Below are positions 52,095-61,188 of a stretch of DNA of 64,000 nt, piece after piece. Each line of letters begins with the position of its first letter. Within the stretch, counting starts at the first letter, position 1. The position numbers and the translations under genes are program-made. Source of the stretch: a bacterium (GTDB lineage Bacteria > SAR324 > XYD2-FULL-50-16). The stretch covers positions 62,001 to 126,000 of the forward strand of contig JAJRZQ010000037.1 in NCBI GenBank assembly GCA_024275165.1, written 5' to 3'. Below the pieces are notes generated by a model that was given only the letters and a program-made list of their open reading frames with translations, made no database searches and was not told the origin of the DNA.

Positions 52095-53762
52095 ATGGAA
52101 CGCATTTTGTTTATTGTACCCCCTTGCGTCCGCTTTAAAGATTTTAAAAATCCAAGCTACAATGTCAAAACCATTAAAAAAACAGATGGCGTTTATGGCA
52201 ATGTGGTGACCGATATGCCTTTGGGGGCCATGTCTTTAAGCTCCTATGTAAAAAAATATTTCGGCAAGGTTGAAACAAAACTCATTGATTTTACAACAGT
52301 TCTAAATAAAGTTCCTGCCTTTCCAGCTAAGTCCTTTCGAGAATTTTTCGATGAGTTTTTGGCACAAAATGAATATCGAAATTTTAATCCGACAATCATT
52401 GCCCTATCGGCCAACTTTACTCCCTCTTATCCAAGTGTTATCGATTTAGCGGAGTCGAGCACGGAAGTCTTTCCCGACGCGCTTCTAATTGCAGGAGGCG
52501 CCTTACCCCAAACCAACTATAAGTCGATCCTATCAGACAGTCCGCATATCGATGCGATCTGTTATGGCGAGGGGGAAAAACCTCTTTTAGAGTTATTGCA
52601 GGAGAAAGATCAACTAACATACTTGGCCGAAAGCAACTCTTGGATTACCCATAAAAAAATGGATCAAGGTTGTTTTACCCATAACTTCATCGAAGATTTA
52701 GATGAAATTCCCTTTTATGATTACGATATGTGCGAAGTCGAGGATTATTCCATTAATCCCGCGATCACCGCTTACGCAGCCGTTGGCACTCATCAAGCGA
52801 ACTTTCATATTATGACTTCTCGGGGCTGCCCCTTAAAATGTACCTTTTGTGCCTCTCATAATGTACACGGTCGAGAAATGCGCTATTTCAGCGTAGATCG
52901 AGTCAAGAAGGATTTTAGACGGTTAAAAGAGAAATTTGGCGCGGAAATCTTTGTGTTTCAAGATGATCACCTCATGTCTGACCCTAAAAGGGCTAAAGAG
53001 ATTATTCAATATGTTGGGGATTTAGGCCTAAAAGCGGTATTCCAAAACGGATTAGCCCTCTATGCCCTCAAACGCGATGTGCTTGAAGTCATCCGCGGGA
53101 TTGGGGTTGACCAATTAACTCTGCCAGTGGAATCAGGCAGTGATCGGGTCTTAAAAAAGCTCATGAAAAAGCCCTTGAATACTAAGATCATTGAAAGGGT
53201 GGTGAAAGATTGCCGAGAACTAGGCATTTATACCAACCTCAATATCTTAATTGGTATGCCCGGGGAAACGAAAGAAGACATTGAAGAGGCCATTGCTTTT
53301 TTTAAGAAAATCGCCCCTAATTGGTTTATTATCTTATTTGCTACCCCTTTGGCGGGAACCGAAATGTTGGAAGTCTGTATCGAAAACGACTATCTAATCG
53401 GCAGCTATATGGATACGGACTTTAAAAAAGCGATTGTAGAAACGGGCGATTTCTCGGCAGAATACATTGAAACCAAGGCCTATACCATGAACTTGGAACT
53501 CAACTTTGTAGAGAATGCCGATTTTCGCTTAGGAGAATACAAAAAAGCCTTAATCGGTTTTGAAAATGCCATTCGAGCCAAAAGTGATCATGCTATTGCC
53601 CATTATTACACTGGTCGAGCCTACGAAAAGTTAGGTGACTACAATAAGGCTTCAAAGCACTTACAATCGGCTAAAGAAATCTTTGAAACTCAGTCTTTTT
53701 GGGGTAACTTTGCTAAAATATTCAACATCCATGATTTTAAATTGGCAGAAGCGGTCAATTAA
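52095..53762 (+). CDS. B12-binding-type radical SAM protein with C-terminal TPR repeats
   Basis: 555 aa. Residues ~1-170: B12-binding-like Rossmann domain (IIALSANFTPSYPSVIDLAE; ICYGEGEKPLLELL); the DxHxxG motif is not seen, so cobalamin may not bind. Residues ~220-440: radical SAM core with SRGCPLKCTFCASHN (CX3CX2C), HLMSDPKRAKEI and LNILIGMPGETKEDIEEA. Residues ~475-550: two TPR repeats (YKKALIGFENAIRAKSDHAI). It may perform methylation or bond rearrangement on a glycan precursor. Strong ribosome site TAGGAGAAA. The TPR tail is unusual for the group. Confidence 0.87.
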   Translation: MERILFIVPPCVRFKDFKNPSYNVKTIKKTDGVYGNVVTDMPLGAMSLSSYVKKYFGKVETKLIDFTTVLNKVPAFPAKSFREFFDEFLAQNEYRNFNPTIIALSANFTPSYPSVIDLAESSTEVFPDALLIAGGALPQTNYKSILSDSPHIDAICYGEGEKPLLELLQEKDQLTYLAESNSWITHKKMDQGCFTHNFIEDLDEIPFYDYDMCEVEDYSINPAITAYAAVGTHQANFHIMTSRGCPLKCTFCASHNVHGREMRYFSVDRVKKDFRRLKEKFGAEIFVFQDDHLMSDPKRAKEIIQYVGDLGLKAVFQNGLALYALKRDVLEVIRGIGVDQLTLPVESGSDRVLKKLMKKPLNTKIIERVVKDCRELGIYTNLNILIGMPGETKEDIEEAIAFFKKIAPNWFIILFATPLAGTEMLEVCIENDYLIGSYMDTDFKKAIVETGDFSAEYIETKAYTMNLELNFVENADFRLGEYKKALIGFENAIRAKSDHAIAHYYTGRAYEKLGDYNKASKHLQSAKEIFETQSFWGNFAKIFNIHDFKLAEAVN

Positions 53763-53801
53763 TCATTTTTGCTACCGCAATTGAATTTGCCCCCCTCAAA
53801 A

Positions 53802-54296
53802 ATGAAACTATCCGAAGCGGTAAAAGCCCTAGATGATGCGGTACCTAACCCTAACCTAGGGCTTCCTGATGAGATTTTTTATTACATTAGTAAGACCACC
53901 CCCCTGATCAATGTTGATTTACTCATCAAGGATGAATTAGGGCGCACTCTCCTTACCTGGAGAGACGATCTCTTTGCGGGGAAGGGCTGGCATGTGCCTG
54001 GAGGGATTATCCGGTTTAAAGAAACCTTTGAAGATCGGATTCGGCAGGTCGCCTTATCAGAAATCGGGACGGAAGTTGAATATGATCTGACCCCCCTGGC
54101 GGTCAATCAGATCATTTGCCCGGATAAAGAATATCGGGCGCATTTTATTTCAATACTCTACGGCTGCAAACTACCATCGAGTTTTGTACCTGATAATAAA
54201 AACCTCACCCCAAGCGATGCAGGCTATATTCGTTGGAACCAAGGCAAACCGGATAATTTACTGAAATACCATGAGATCTATACTCAGTTTTTCTAA
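53802..54296 (+). CDS. Nudix hydrolase of the GDP-mannose mannosyl hydrolase type
   Basis: 164 aa. The Nudix box is atypical: GGIIRFKETFEDRIRQVALS, then EIG, where the normal REUXEEXGU has lost a Glu, as in GDP-mannose mannosyl hydrolases (Gmm/WcaH). INVDLLIKDELGRTLLTWRD precedes it. Such enzymes hydrolyse GDP-sugars with inversion rather than pyrophosphate cleavage, and often accompany O-antigen genes. The start is ATG 53802; earlier in-frame TTG codons (53769, 53781) are less likely. It is the last gene of the plus-strand block, followed by a hairpin terminator. Confidence 0.8.
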   Translation: MKLSEAVKALDDAVPNPNLGLPDEIFYYISKTTPLINVDLLIKDELGRTLLTWRDDLFAGKGWHVPGGIIRFKETFEDRIRQVALSEIGTEVEYDLTPLAVNQIICPDKEYRAHFISILYGCKLPSSFVPDNKNLTPSDAGYIRWNQGKPDNLLKYHEIYTQFF

Positions 54297-54303
54297 GAAA
54301 GCA

Positions 54304-54320
54304 GGGCTTGAAAAAAGCCC
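54304..54320 (+). terminator. Rho-independent terminator of the plus-strand glycan block
   Basis: GGGCTT, loop GAAAA, AAGCCC, then a T-rich tail (CTTGTTCTTTTCT). It is eight bases after the Nudix gene stop. Confidence 0.6.
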
Positions 54321-54430
54321 CTTGTTCTTTTCTGGCTCCCTTGACTCGCCCTGTGTTAGAGATCCTCTTCTTTAGCAACCTGTTTTTGCTCTCCTAAGTC
54401 GCTGCGGCAATCTACTATAACGATCTCACC

Positions 54431-54841
54431 TCAACTTTCTTTAGGTAGGACTTGAAAAACCAAGGTCTTTTGTAAAAAATAGGCTGTTACCGCCATAGGT
54501 AAGAGCAAGATAAACCCGCTGACTAAAGGTTTGACCTCAACCTGTTCAAAGGCCCAAATCCCAGCCATATTGAGCAAATAGGTAATCAGGTACACCGATG
54601 TAAAACGAAAAATCAAGCCCCATTTATTGCGTTTAAAAACCAGCCTGCCCGTCGTATTAAAGTTGAAGATGACCCCAGCGATGGTAGCCAAAAAACCGGC
54701 TAAGGTATAATGCAGCCCGATGAGGAGAAAGAGAGCAAAGATTCCATAGCCAAACAGGGTGTTTAAGCCTCCAACCAGCAAAAACCGGATGAAACGAATG
54801 GATAAACCATACTGAATCAGACTGATCAAACCCTTTGGCAT
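54431..54841 (-). CDS. GtrA-family flippase-like membrane protein
   Basis: 136 aa, four membrane helices: FIRFLLVGGLNTLFGYGIFA, then LAGFLATIAGVIFNFNTTGR, with NFNTTGRLVFKR as the family landmark, and two further helices. GtrA proteins are thought to flip polyprenyl-phosphate sugars across the membrane. I chose ATG 54841 because AGGAGG stands five bases upstream; ATG 54880 has no ribosome site. It pairs functionally with the GT2 at 51126, though on the opposite strand. Confidence 0.88.
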   Translation of the reverse strand: MPKGLISLIQYGLSIRFIRFLLVGGLNTLFGYGIFALFLLIGLHYTLAGFLATIAGVIFNFNTTGRLVFKRNKWGLIFRFTSVYLITYLLNMAGIWAFEQVEVKPLVSGFILLLPMAVTAYFLQKTLVFQVLPKES

Positions 54842-55002
54842 GGGGCCCTCCTGAGCTTTTTCTAAGGGGGGAGTCGTCATGCTTTGAAGCTTAAGAGAAG
54901 GGATCGCTCACCCTTTAGGAAGAACAACTGCGCTATTTTTTTATTCATAATTTAAGTTTGTATAAAAGAGTTTTAAAACAGGGTACCCGCAATGCCTGAC
55001 GG

Positions 55003-56307
55003 CTAAGCAAAGAACTCCTTGAGCTTAGCGGCTACAAAATCGAGCATCTCTTCTGTAAGTCCAGGGTAAATCCCCAACCAAAAAGCTTGATTCATCACCA
55101 AATCGGTATTTTTTAAATCCCCGACTTGGCGATAGTTCTGACCCGTAAAATAGGGCTGTCGGATCAAGTTCCCAGCAAAAATGAGGCGAGACCCGACCTT
55201 ATGACTATCGAGAAATTTTAAGAGGTCTACTCTTTTTTTATTGGATTCAGGGCGCAGACATATGGGAAAGCCAAACCAAGAAGGATCAGATTTCGGTGTG
55301 GCCTCAGGAAGGATAAAAAAGGCTTCTAAACCAGCTAACTTATTTTTCAGATATTGAAAATTATGTTTCCTCAAAGCGGTAAACCCCTCTAGGCGATCCA
55401 TTTGGGCCAAGGCGCAAGCGGCCTGCATATCACTGATCTTTAAATTAAAGCCCATATGAGAATAGGTGTATTTGTGATCATAGCCCTGGGGCAAGTTACC
55501 GAGCTGTTGATCAAAGCGTTTATTGCAGGTGTTGTCCTTTCCTGGGGGGCAATAGCAATCCCGACCCCAATCTCGAAAGGATTCTACGATGTTTTTTAAT
55601 TTCCGGTCTTGGGTAAATACAGCACCGCCTTCACCCATGGTGATATGGTGTGCCGGATAAAAACTTAAAGTTGCGATGTCTCCAAAGGTGCCTACGGCTT
55701 GACCGCCATAGGTAGTCCCTAAGGCATCGCAGCAGTCTTCAATCAGCCAGAGATGATGCTTTTTTGCAAAGGCCACTACGGCATCGAGATTAAAGCAATT
55801 GCCCAGCGTATGGGCGACCATGATCGCTTTGGTTTTATCTGATAAGGCGGCCTCTAACTGGGTCACATCCATGTTATAGGTACCCAATTCGACATCAATA
55901 AAGACTGGCACCATCCCCTGCTGCAAGAGTGGATTAACCGTGGTGGGGAACCCCGCGGCCACCGTAATCACTTCGTCCCCAGGCTTGAGGGCGCGCCCTT
56001 TTAATTGGGGGGAAGTCAAGGCAGAAAGGGCCAAGAGGTTTGCCGAAGAACCGGAGTTGGTGGTCAAGACATATTTCACCCCCAAGAATTCAGCTAATTT
56101 TTTTTCGAAGGCGTCGTTGAAGCGTCCCGTTGTCAACCATCCATCCAAAGAGGCCTCAACCATGTTTTTTAATTCGGTTGCCCCTAAAACTTTTCCCGAA
56201 GGAGGAACGAGGCTACTGCCCGGCTCAAAGATTTTGCTCTGATAAACTTGGTCAGCGTATTGTTCTACGAGTTTAGCAATCTCTTGGCGAATCTGTTCTG
56301 CGTTCAT
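55003..56307 (-). CDS. rfbH: CDP-4-keto-6-deoxyglucose 3-dehydrase
   Basis: 434-aa member of the DegT/DnrJ/EryC1 fold that uses PMP rather than an internal aldimine. The usual PLP-lysine is replaced by His: [17 protein letters not shown]. The [2Fe-2S]-binding Cys are present ([16 protein letters not shown]). It removes the 3-hydroxyl from CDP-4-keto-6-deoxyglucose, giving a 3,6-dideoxy intermediate that needs a reductase (E3) not encoded in the window. The start overlaps the rfbG stop by ATGA. Third gene of rfbF-rfbG-rfbH. Confidence 0.95.
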   Translation of the reverse strand: MNAEQIRQEIAKLVEQYADQVYQSKIFEPGSSLVPPSGKVLGATELKNMVEASLDGWLTTGRFNDAFEKKLAEFLGVKYVLTTNSGSSANLLALSALTSPQLKGRALKPGDEVITVAAGFPTTVNPLLQQGMVPVFIDVELGTYNMDVTQLEAALSDKTKAIMVAHTLGNCFNLDAVVAFAKKHHLWLIEDCCDALGTTYGGQAVGTFGDIATLSFYPAHHITMGEGGAVFTQDRKLKNIVESFRDWGRDCYCPPGKDNTCNKRFDQQLGNLPQGYDHKYTYSHMGFNLKISDMQAACALAQMDRLEGFTALRKHNFQYLKNKLAGLEAFFILPEATPKSDPSWFGFPICLRPESNKKRVDLLKFLDSHKVGSRLIFAGNLIRQPYFTGQNYRQVGDLKNTDLVMNQAFWLGIYPGLTEEMLDFVAAKLKEFFA

Positions 56308-57398
56308 GAATATTCAGGGGAATTAGGACAATTTTTTTGATATTGTTGGAGTTGTTCTAAGCATAGGGCATGCATATCCTGCCCGACTTGATAGGCTTTG
56401 TACCAGGTTGTGATTTTTTCTAAGGCTTCGGCAAGGCTCCAGCGGGGCTGCCATTGCAACCGATTGCGAGCCTTGGAAATATCTAGTTTGAGATAATGAG
56501 CCTCATGGGGTTGCTCCCCCTGCTCCAACTCCCAGCTAGCCCCTTCCCCCCAGAGCTTGGTCATTTCTTCCACAATCCAGCCAACGGATTTGGCATCCTC
56601 ATCAAAGGGGCCAAAGTTCCAACCCTCCGCAAAGTCAACCCCCTCTTTGTAGAGCCGTTCTGCCAACTGCAAATATCCACCGAGAGGTTCTAAAACATGC
56701 TGCCAAGGGCGAATCGCCTTCGGGTTACGAATCCGTACCGCTTTGCCCGAGAGGATCGAGCGCATAAAATCGGGGATGAGCCGATCTGTAGCCCAGTCAC
56801 CCCCGCCAATCACATTCCCTGCTCGGCCAGAGGCCAAGGCCACGCCATGATGCCCGTAGTTTGCGGGGTTAAAAAAGGAGTCGCGAAAGGCGCTGGTGAT
56901 CAATTCAGAGCAGCCTTTAGAATTGCTATAAGGGTCATAGCCACCCATCGGGTCGTTTTCTCGGTATCCCCAATCCCACTCTTGATTTTCATAACATTTG
57001 TCGCTGGTCACATTGACCACCACTTTGACCTCGCCAACTTTCCTTAAAGATTCAAGTAGGTTGACAGTCCCCATCACATTCACCTCGTAAGTCTCCACAG
57101 GGTAATCATAGGAATAGCGTACCAAGGCTTGGGCAGCCAAGTGAAAGACAATTTCGGGCTGACAGCGGGCCACTACTGATTGCACCCAGGCTAGGTCACG
57201 GATGTCTCCAATCTCGGAACGCATCCCTTCACCGACTCTGGCGACCTCAAAGAGGTTTGGGCTAGACGGAGGGCTTAGGGCAACCCCCGTGACTTCGGCC
57301 CCCATCGATTGTAGCCATAAGGAAAGCCAACTGCCCTTAAAGCCGGTATGTCCGGTTAAGAGGACTTTTTTCCCCCTCCAAAAACCTGGAATTACCAT
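56304..57398 (-). CDS. rfbG: CDP-glucose 4,6-dehydratase
   Basis: 364-aa extended [21 protein letters not shown] at the N-terminus is diagnostic, with the NAD motif GxxGxx[14 protein letters not shown] provides the YxxxK pair; [16 protein letters not shown] and [15 protein letters not shown] follow. It converts CDP-glucose to CDP-4-keto-6-deoxyglucose. The start is ATG 57398; it overlaps rfbF by seven bases. A TTG at 57407 is possible. Confidence 0.96.
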   Translation of the reverse strand: MVIPGFWRGKKVLLTGHTGFKGSWLSLWLQSMGAEVTGVALSPPSSPNLFEVARVGEGMRSEIGDIRDLAWVQSVVARCQPEIVFHLAAQALVRYSYDYPVETYEVNVMGTVNLLESLRKVGEVKVVVNVTSDKCYENQEWDWGYRENDPMGGYDPYSNSKGCSELITSAFRDSFFNPANYGHHGVALASGRAGNVIGGGDWATDRLIPDFMRSILSGKAVRIRNPKAIRPWQHVLEPLGGYLQLAERLYKEGVDFAEGWNFGPFDEDAKSVGWIVEEMTKLWGEGASWELEQGEQPHEAHYLKLDISKARNRLQWQPRWSLAEALEKITTWYKAYQVGQDMHALCLEQLQQYQKNCPNSPEYS

Positions 57399-58162
57399 TG
57401 CTTCCAAGGAGCTTGGTTTTGCTCCCAGAGGGATTCAAGGTGTTGTTTATCGCGCAGGGTGTCCATGGGCTGCCAAAATCCGTCATGCTTAAAAACAGAC
57501 AGTTGGCCGTCCGTCGCCAAACGCTCCATGGGATTACTTTCCCAAGCGGTGTGATCACCTTCAATATAATTAAAAACTTTAGGGGACAAAACAAAAAAAC
57601 CGCCGTTGATCCAACTGTTATCCCCTTGAGGCTTCTCTTGGAAACTGGTGATTCGATGCTGATGAATCGCAATGGCGCCGAATCGTCCAGGCGGTTGTGT
57701 CGCAGTCAAGGTAGCCAGGGTGCCTTGAGATTTGTGAAAGGCCATGAGAGCGGTGATGTTCAAATCGCTGACTCCATCGCCATAGGTTAGGCAAAAAGCC
57801 TCTTCATCTTTCAAATAAGCTTGCACCCGCTTGAGGCGGCCACCAGTCAAGGTCGAATCGCCAGTATCGACTAAGGTCACCCTCCAGGGCTCGGCCGTAT
57901 TTTGGTGTACCTCAGTGGTGTTATTGGATAGATCAAAGGTCACATTGGATTGATGCAAATAGTAATTCGAGAAGTACTCTTTGACCATGTACCCCTTGTA
58001 ACCGAGGCAAATGATAAACTCATGAATGCCATGGGCGGAATAACTTTTCATGATGTGCCAGAGGATCGGCTTACCCCCAATTTCAACCATCGGTTTGGGT
58101 CGAATACTGGTTTCCTCAGCGAGCCGGGTACCGAGTCCACCTGCTAATATAACTGCTTTCAT
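57392..58162 (-). CDS. rfbF: Glucose-1-phosphate cytidylyltransferase
   Basis: 256-aa nucleotidyltransferase: [20 protein letters not shown] (nucleotide-binding signature), [29 protein letters not shown] (metal Asp), [19 protein letters not shown]. It makes CDP-glucose from CTP and glucose-1-phosphate, the entry to CDP-dideoxysugars. First gene of the minus-strand CDP-sugar unit. The upstream region once held another gene, now a remnant (58256-58471). Confidence 0.96.
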   Translation of the reverse strand: MKAVILAGGLGTRLAEETSIRPKPMVEIGGKPILWHIMKSYSAHGIHEFIICLGYKGYMVKEYFSNYYLHQSNVTFDLSNNTTEVHQNTAEPWRVTLVDTGDSTLTGGRLKRVQAYLKDEEAFCLTYGDGVSDLNITALMAFHKSQGTLATLTATQPPGRFGAIAIHQHRITSFQEKPQGDNSWINGGFFVLSPKVFNYIEGDHTAWESNPMERLATDGQLSVFKHDGFWQPMDTLRDKQHLESLWEQNQAPWKQW

Positions 58163-58255
58163 AATATTGAATTATCAAGGGCAAGGATGCTAGAAAAAAT
58201 CTATTTAATAAATTTTTTACCATGCTCAGGCGGGTATGTCTAGGTTGCTTTCGGT

Positions 58256-58471
58256 TCAACTAAGCGAGAGCTTGGTTGTCACTGATTCTTCTCCAGGCAA
58301 AAGTTCGTCAAACTGGCTACTATCATGATCGGGATTGCTTTCGCACGCCCGTTCGGTCAGCCTGCGACTCATTAAATGCCCTACTATCGCATCAAAAACA
58401 ATCTTAGCCACAATTGCCGAAACAATGTAAGCGCCTAATAAACTCCACCTGTTTTTGATTGCTCGGCTTTG
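58256..58471 (-). pseudogene. 3' remnant of a membrane-protein gene next to the IS
   Basis: A frame open for 71 codons on the minus strand, ending TGA 58256-58258, reads like a protein C-terminus: a hydrophobic stretch LLGAYIVSAIVAKIVFDAIV, then LMSRRLTERACESNPDHDSS. It has no start codon before the membrane stretch and begins at TAG 58472-58474, where the IS fragment begins. Probably the tail of a gene that once preceded rfbF, cut off by the element. Identity unknown. Confidence 0.5.
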
Positions 58472-58507
58472 CTAAGGTCGATGTAGCAGGGCAGTAGGGC
58501 TTTTAAT

Positions 58508-59664
58508 ATGCTCATCGATGAACGAGTGGTTGAGAAATGGGTGGAAAATCCTTACTACCAGTATTTCTGCGGAGAATGGGAGTTCCCCCGCGACCCTAGT
58601 AACCTGGCGCGTTTTAGAAACAGGATCGGGGTTAAAGGGGTGGAGTGGATTTTTGCAATCAGCATTGCCATGCACCAAGAGGAATCTTTGGAGAAAGAGA
58701 TTCTGGTGGATACCACGGCGCGGGAGAAGAACATCACTTATCCCACCGATTCCAAGCTTCACGCGAAGATCGTCAAGCAATGCGTTGCCCTTGCAAAGAA
58801 GGAGGGCGTCAGTTTGTGAAGGAGCTACAGCCGGACGGTGAAAAAATTGCAATTGGCCCAGCGCTTTCGTAGGCACCCCAAGAGCCGGAAAAAGGCTATC
58901 AAAGCATCTCGACAGCTCAAGACCATCGCAGGCAGGTTAGTCCGTGAATTGGAGCGCAAACTCAGTAAAGAACAACTGGCAAGATTTGCGGAAAAGCTAG
59001 GGCTTTATAAGAATGTTCCGCAACAAAAACAGAAGGATAACAATAAGATTTACAGCTTGCGCGAGATCGAGGTGGCTTGCGTCTCCAAGGGGAAACCGCA
59101 CAAAAAACATGAATTTGGCGCCAAGGTATCCATCGTCATGACCAAAGATTCGGGCGTCATAATCGGGGCCTTGAGCTTTCGAGAACAGCCTGTAGGGCAC
59201 ATAAGGCACCGCGTAGCGGTGACCATGGCGCGAAAGCAATGCGTTCGCGCCCCTACGATGGGCCTACCCTGCCCGATGCGCTGGAGCGGGTCAGGCGTTT
59301 AAGGAGAGAGCTACCAGAAGTGGCGGTTTGCGACAGGGGGTATCGAGGCAAAAGCTGGGTCGAAGACACGGTCATCCTGATTCCAAGACCTCCCAAAAAA
59401 GATGCCACCGCTTATGAGAAACAGAAAATGAGAAAACGCCTCCGCCGCGGGGCGGCGATTGAGCCCATCATCGGGCATTTGAAATCGGACCACCGGATGA
59501 AGCGGAATTTTCTTAAAGGTATGGTTGGGGACGAGATCAATATCCTGTTGGCGGCGGCGGCCTTCAACTTCAAGAAGGCCATGAGGGCCTTGGCCCTTCT
59601 TTTTGCCTGGATTTGGATATTGCTTCTGGAGCAAATCGTTCCTCCAACCGATCAGCTTGCTTAG
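58508..59664 (+). pseudogene. IS5-family DDE transposase, inactivated
   Basis: Three pieces of one transposase. 58508-58819: VVEKWVENPYYQYFCGEWEF and LVDTTAREKNITYPTDSKLH (first catalytic Asp), interrupted by an in-frame TGA at 58817 where family members have Arg. 58838-59190: same frame, YSLREIEVACVSKGKPHKKH. 59254-59664: shifted frame, VAVCDRGYRGKSW (second Asp) and RRGAAIEPIIGHLKSDHRM (catalytic Glu). The shift is caused by a 62-bp insertion; deleting it restores REQPYDGPTLPDALERV. The N-terminal ~80 residues are missing. It cannot encode an active enzyme. Confidence 0.85.
59192..59253. repeat. 62-bp palindromic insertion inside the transposase
   Basis: It starts GTAGGG; CCCTAC straddles the right junction (59251-59256). 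It contains two hairpins: ACCGC-GTA-GCGGT and GGCGCGAA-N9-TTCGCGCC. Its exact removal joins ...CAGCCT to TACGATGG... and restores the transposase frame. It looks like a REP/MITE-type short mobile palindrome. Confidence 0.75.
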
Positions 59665-59689
59665 CTTTTGCTGGTTCTTAAGGGGCGAC

Positions 59690-59963
59690 TAGCTATTACA
59701 CGAAATATGATACGCAAGGCAAAAAGATGTTTGGAAAATGTTTTGTTTTTCTACCCGATGCCTATACTAACCCAGAGAAAACTGAGGCAAGAATTCAAGA
59801 AGGTTTAATCGGGCAGGCTCAAGACACAGAGGTCTGGTTTTGGTACGCCCATCTCACAGAGAAGAAAAGCGACCTCATGCGCAAAAGCGCGGAAAAATTT
59901 GGGAAGGTAACCGTGCATGTGGACGGGGTAATTGCTGGCTATTTTAATTTATACCTGAAGTAG
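59690..59963 (+). pseudogene. 3' remnant of an unidentified gene after the IS
   Basis: Directly at the right IS boundary the frame reads SYYTKYDTQGKK, then MFGKCFVFLPDAYTNPEKTE and on to VDGVIAGYFNLYLK at 59963, about 90 residues. If translation starts at ATG 59727 (AAGG eight bases upstream) a 78-aa product results. The absence of an N-terminus and the abrupt start at the IS edge suggest a truncated gene. I do not recognise the family. Confidence 0.5.
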
Positions 59964-60033
59964 TCCGATAGATCAATCTGCAAAAAGACTGATTCGGGGT
60001 ACCCCTTCTCCCGAACCTCAGCCTAAGTCGAGC

Positions 60034-61188
60034 CTATCGCTCATTCTTAAACCGATCAAGAAAAGATTCCAGGATAAGGCCTATAATAAATAAAAGACCA
60101 AAAAAGATAATTACTGCCTCTTTAATGGTGGGAATGGGGCTTAAATTATTCATGATCCGATTAAACCCCGGCGGATGATCTGGATTTGCTCCTAGAGGAA
60201 TGGGTAAAGTAAATAGGGAGACCTGTTTCAAGAAATAATTTCGATCCTGCCCATCGATCATAGCGTCATTGATAAAAGAAAGTTTGATTTGGTAATGTCC
60301 GTCATCAGGGGCTTCAAACTCTAATTTTTCCACTCCAAGGCTACCTGACGCAGTAAACTCATTCCCATAGGCTTGCCTTGCGGTATGCAAATTTAAGATC
60401 TGCACTCTAATCTGGGCGAATTGTCCGCCTGCTTCTGTTCCATAGCCTTCATATCGCAATTGATATAACCCCTTTTTTAAGGCGTATTTATAAGTCACAT
60501 CTCCATTTGAAAGCATGTTCAATTGCCCATTCGCCCAGCTATAATTTTGGCTGGTTAGATAGTCATTGAGAGGGATTTCCCCCTGAGGGAAACATGCTGA
60601 AGCTCCAGACACTCGCGAAACCGTGAGTTGCTGGTCTTTGATTCCATTACGCCAGTTCCGGTCACTAAAATCCACTTCCACTGTCGCAAAGTGAAAAGGT
60701 TCTTTGATTCGCGATGAAATATGCGCAACCGCCTTGGCTACGATATCTGAGTGAATGAATTGAGAAAAGGTCGGCCCCGTCGGTAAGATTATAGCCGTTG
60801 AGCTACCTGGACTGATGCCCTCTTGACTAGGAAAACAGCGCCCTAGATCTTCTAAGGGGTGAATTCGATAGGGTTTATTTAAAAATTTAATGTCGCAGGC
60901 ACTGACCTTCAATTCGAGGGGAAGAATCACATTTGTGATTTCTTCAGACTGGCTGATTTTTTCAAACAACTCTATCAGAGGATAGCTGGTAGGATTTTGC
61001 TGAGCAGCATTCTTGATTTCAGCAATGGACAGGTCACAGCCACCACGGATAATATTGTAATTATCAACTTTTTTGACTATTAAAAAAATTGACAATACTC
61101 TATATATTAAAATAATTAGAAAAAGTGTTAAACAAATTAACAAAACTCGTAAGAACCTATTTCTTCTAAAAATAGAAACATTTTTCAT
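60034..61188 (-). CDS. Membrane-anchored CBM60-like protein, paralogue B
   Basis: 384 aa, full-length paralogue of the 41508-42671 product. N-terminal helix (VLLICLTLFLIILIYRVLSI), shared core segments (CFPSQEGISPGSS, RVSGASACFPQG, ILNLHTARQAYGN) and the CBM-like FINDAMIDGQDRN, then a C-terminal helix (EAVIIFFGLLFIIGLILE). The conserved Cys in both copies (e.g. ACDIKFLNKPYRI; CFPSQEG) suggest disulfides in the periplasm. Same orientation as paralogue A. A 14-bp box upstream is identical between the two genes. Confidence 0.7.
   Translation of the reverse strand: MKNVSIFRRNRFLRVLLICLTLFLIILIYRVLSIFLIVKKVDNYNIIRGGCDLSIAEIKNAAQQNPTSYPLIELFEKISQSEEITNVILPLELKVSACDIKFLNKPYRIHPLEDLGRCFPSQEGISPGSSTAIILPTGPTFSQFIHSDIVAKAVAHISSRIKEPFHFATVEVDFSDRNWRNGIKDQQLTVSRVSGASACFPQGEIPLNDYLTSQNYSWANGQLNMLSNGDVTYKYALKKGLYQLRYEGYGTEAGGQFAQIRVQILNLHTARQAYGNEFTASGSLGVEKLEFEAPDDGHYQIKLSFINDAMIDGQDRNYFLKQVSLFTLPIPLGANPDHPPGFNRIMNNLSPIPTIKEAVIIFFGLLFIIGLILESFLDRFKNER

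Larger units (their letters stand above)
58499..59695 (+). mobile_element. Decayed IS5-like element
   Basis: It carries a 5'-truncated, multiply broken DDE transposase gene (58508-59664). The left end is lost; homology begins near 58499. The right end is probably near 59689, with GCGACTAG at the boundary (CTAG would fit an IS5-type target). Remnants of two unrelated genes abut it: minus-strand tail 58256-58471 and plus-strand tail 59690-59963. It carries a 62-bp palindromic insertion (59192-59253). Confidence 0.75.
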
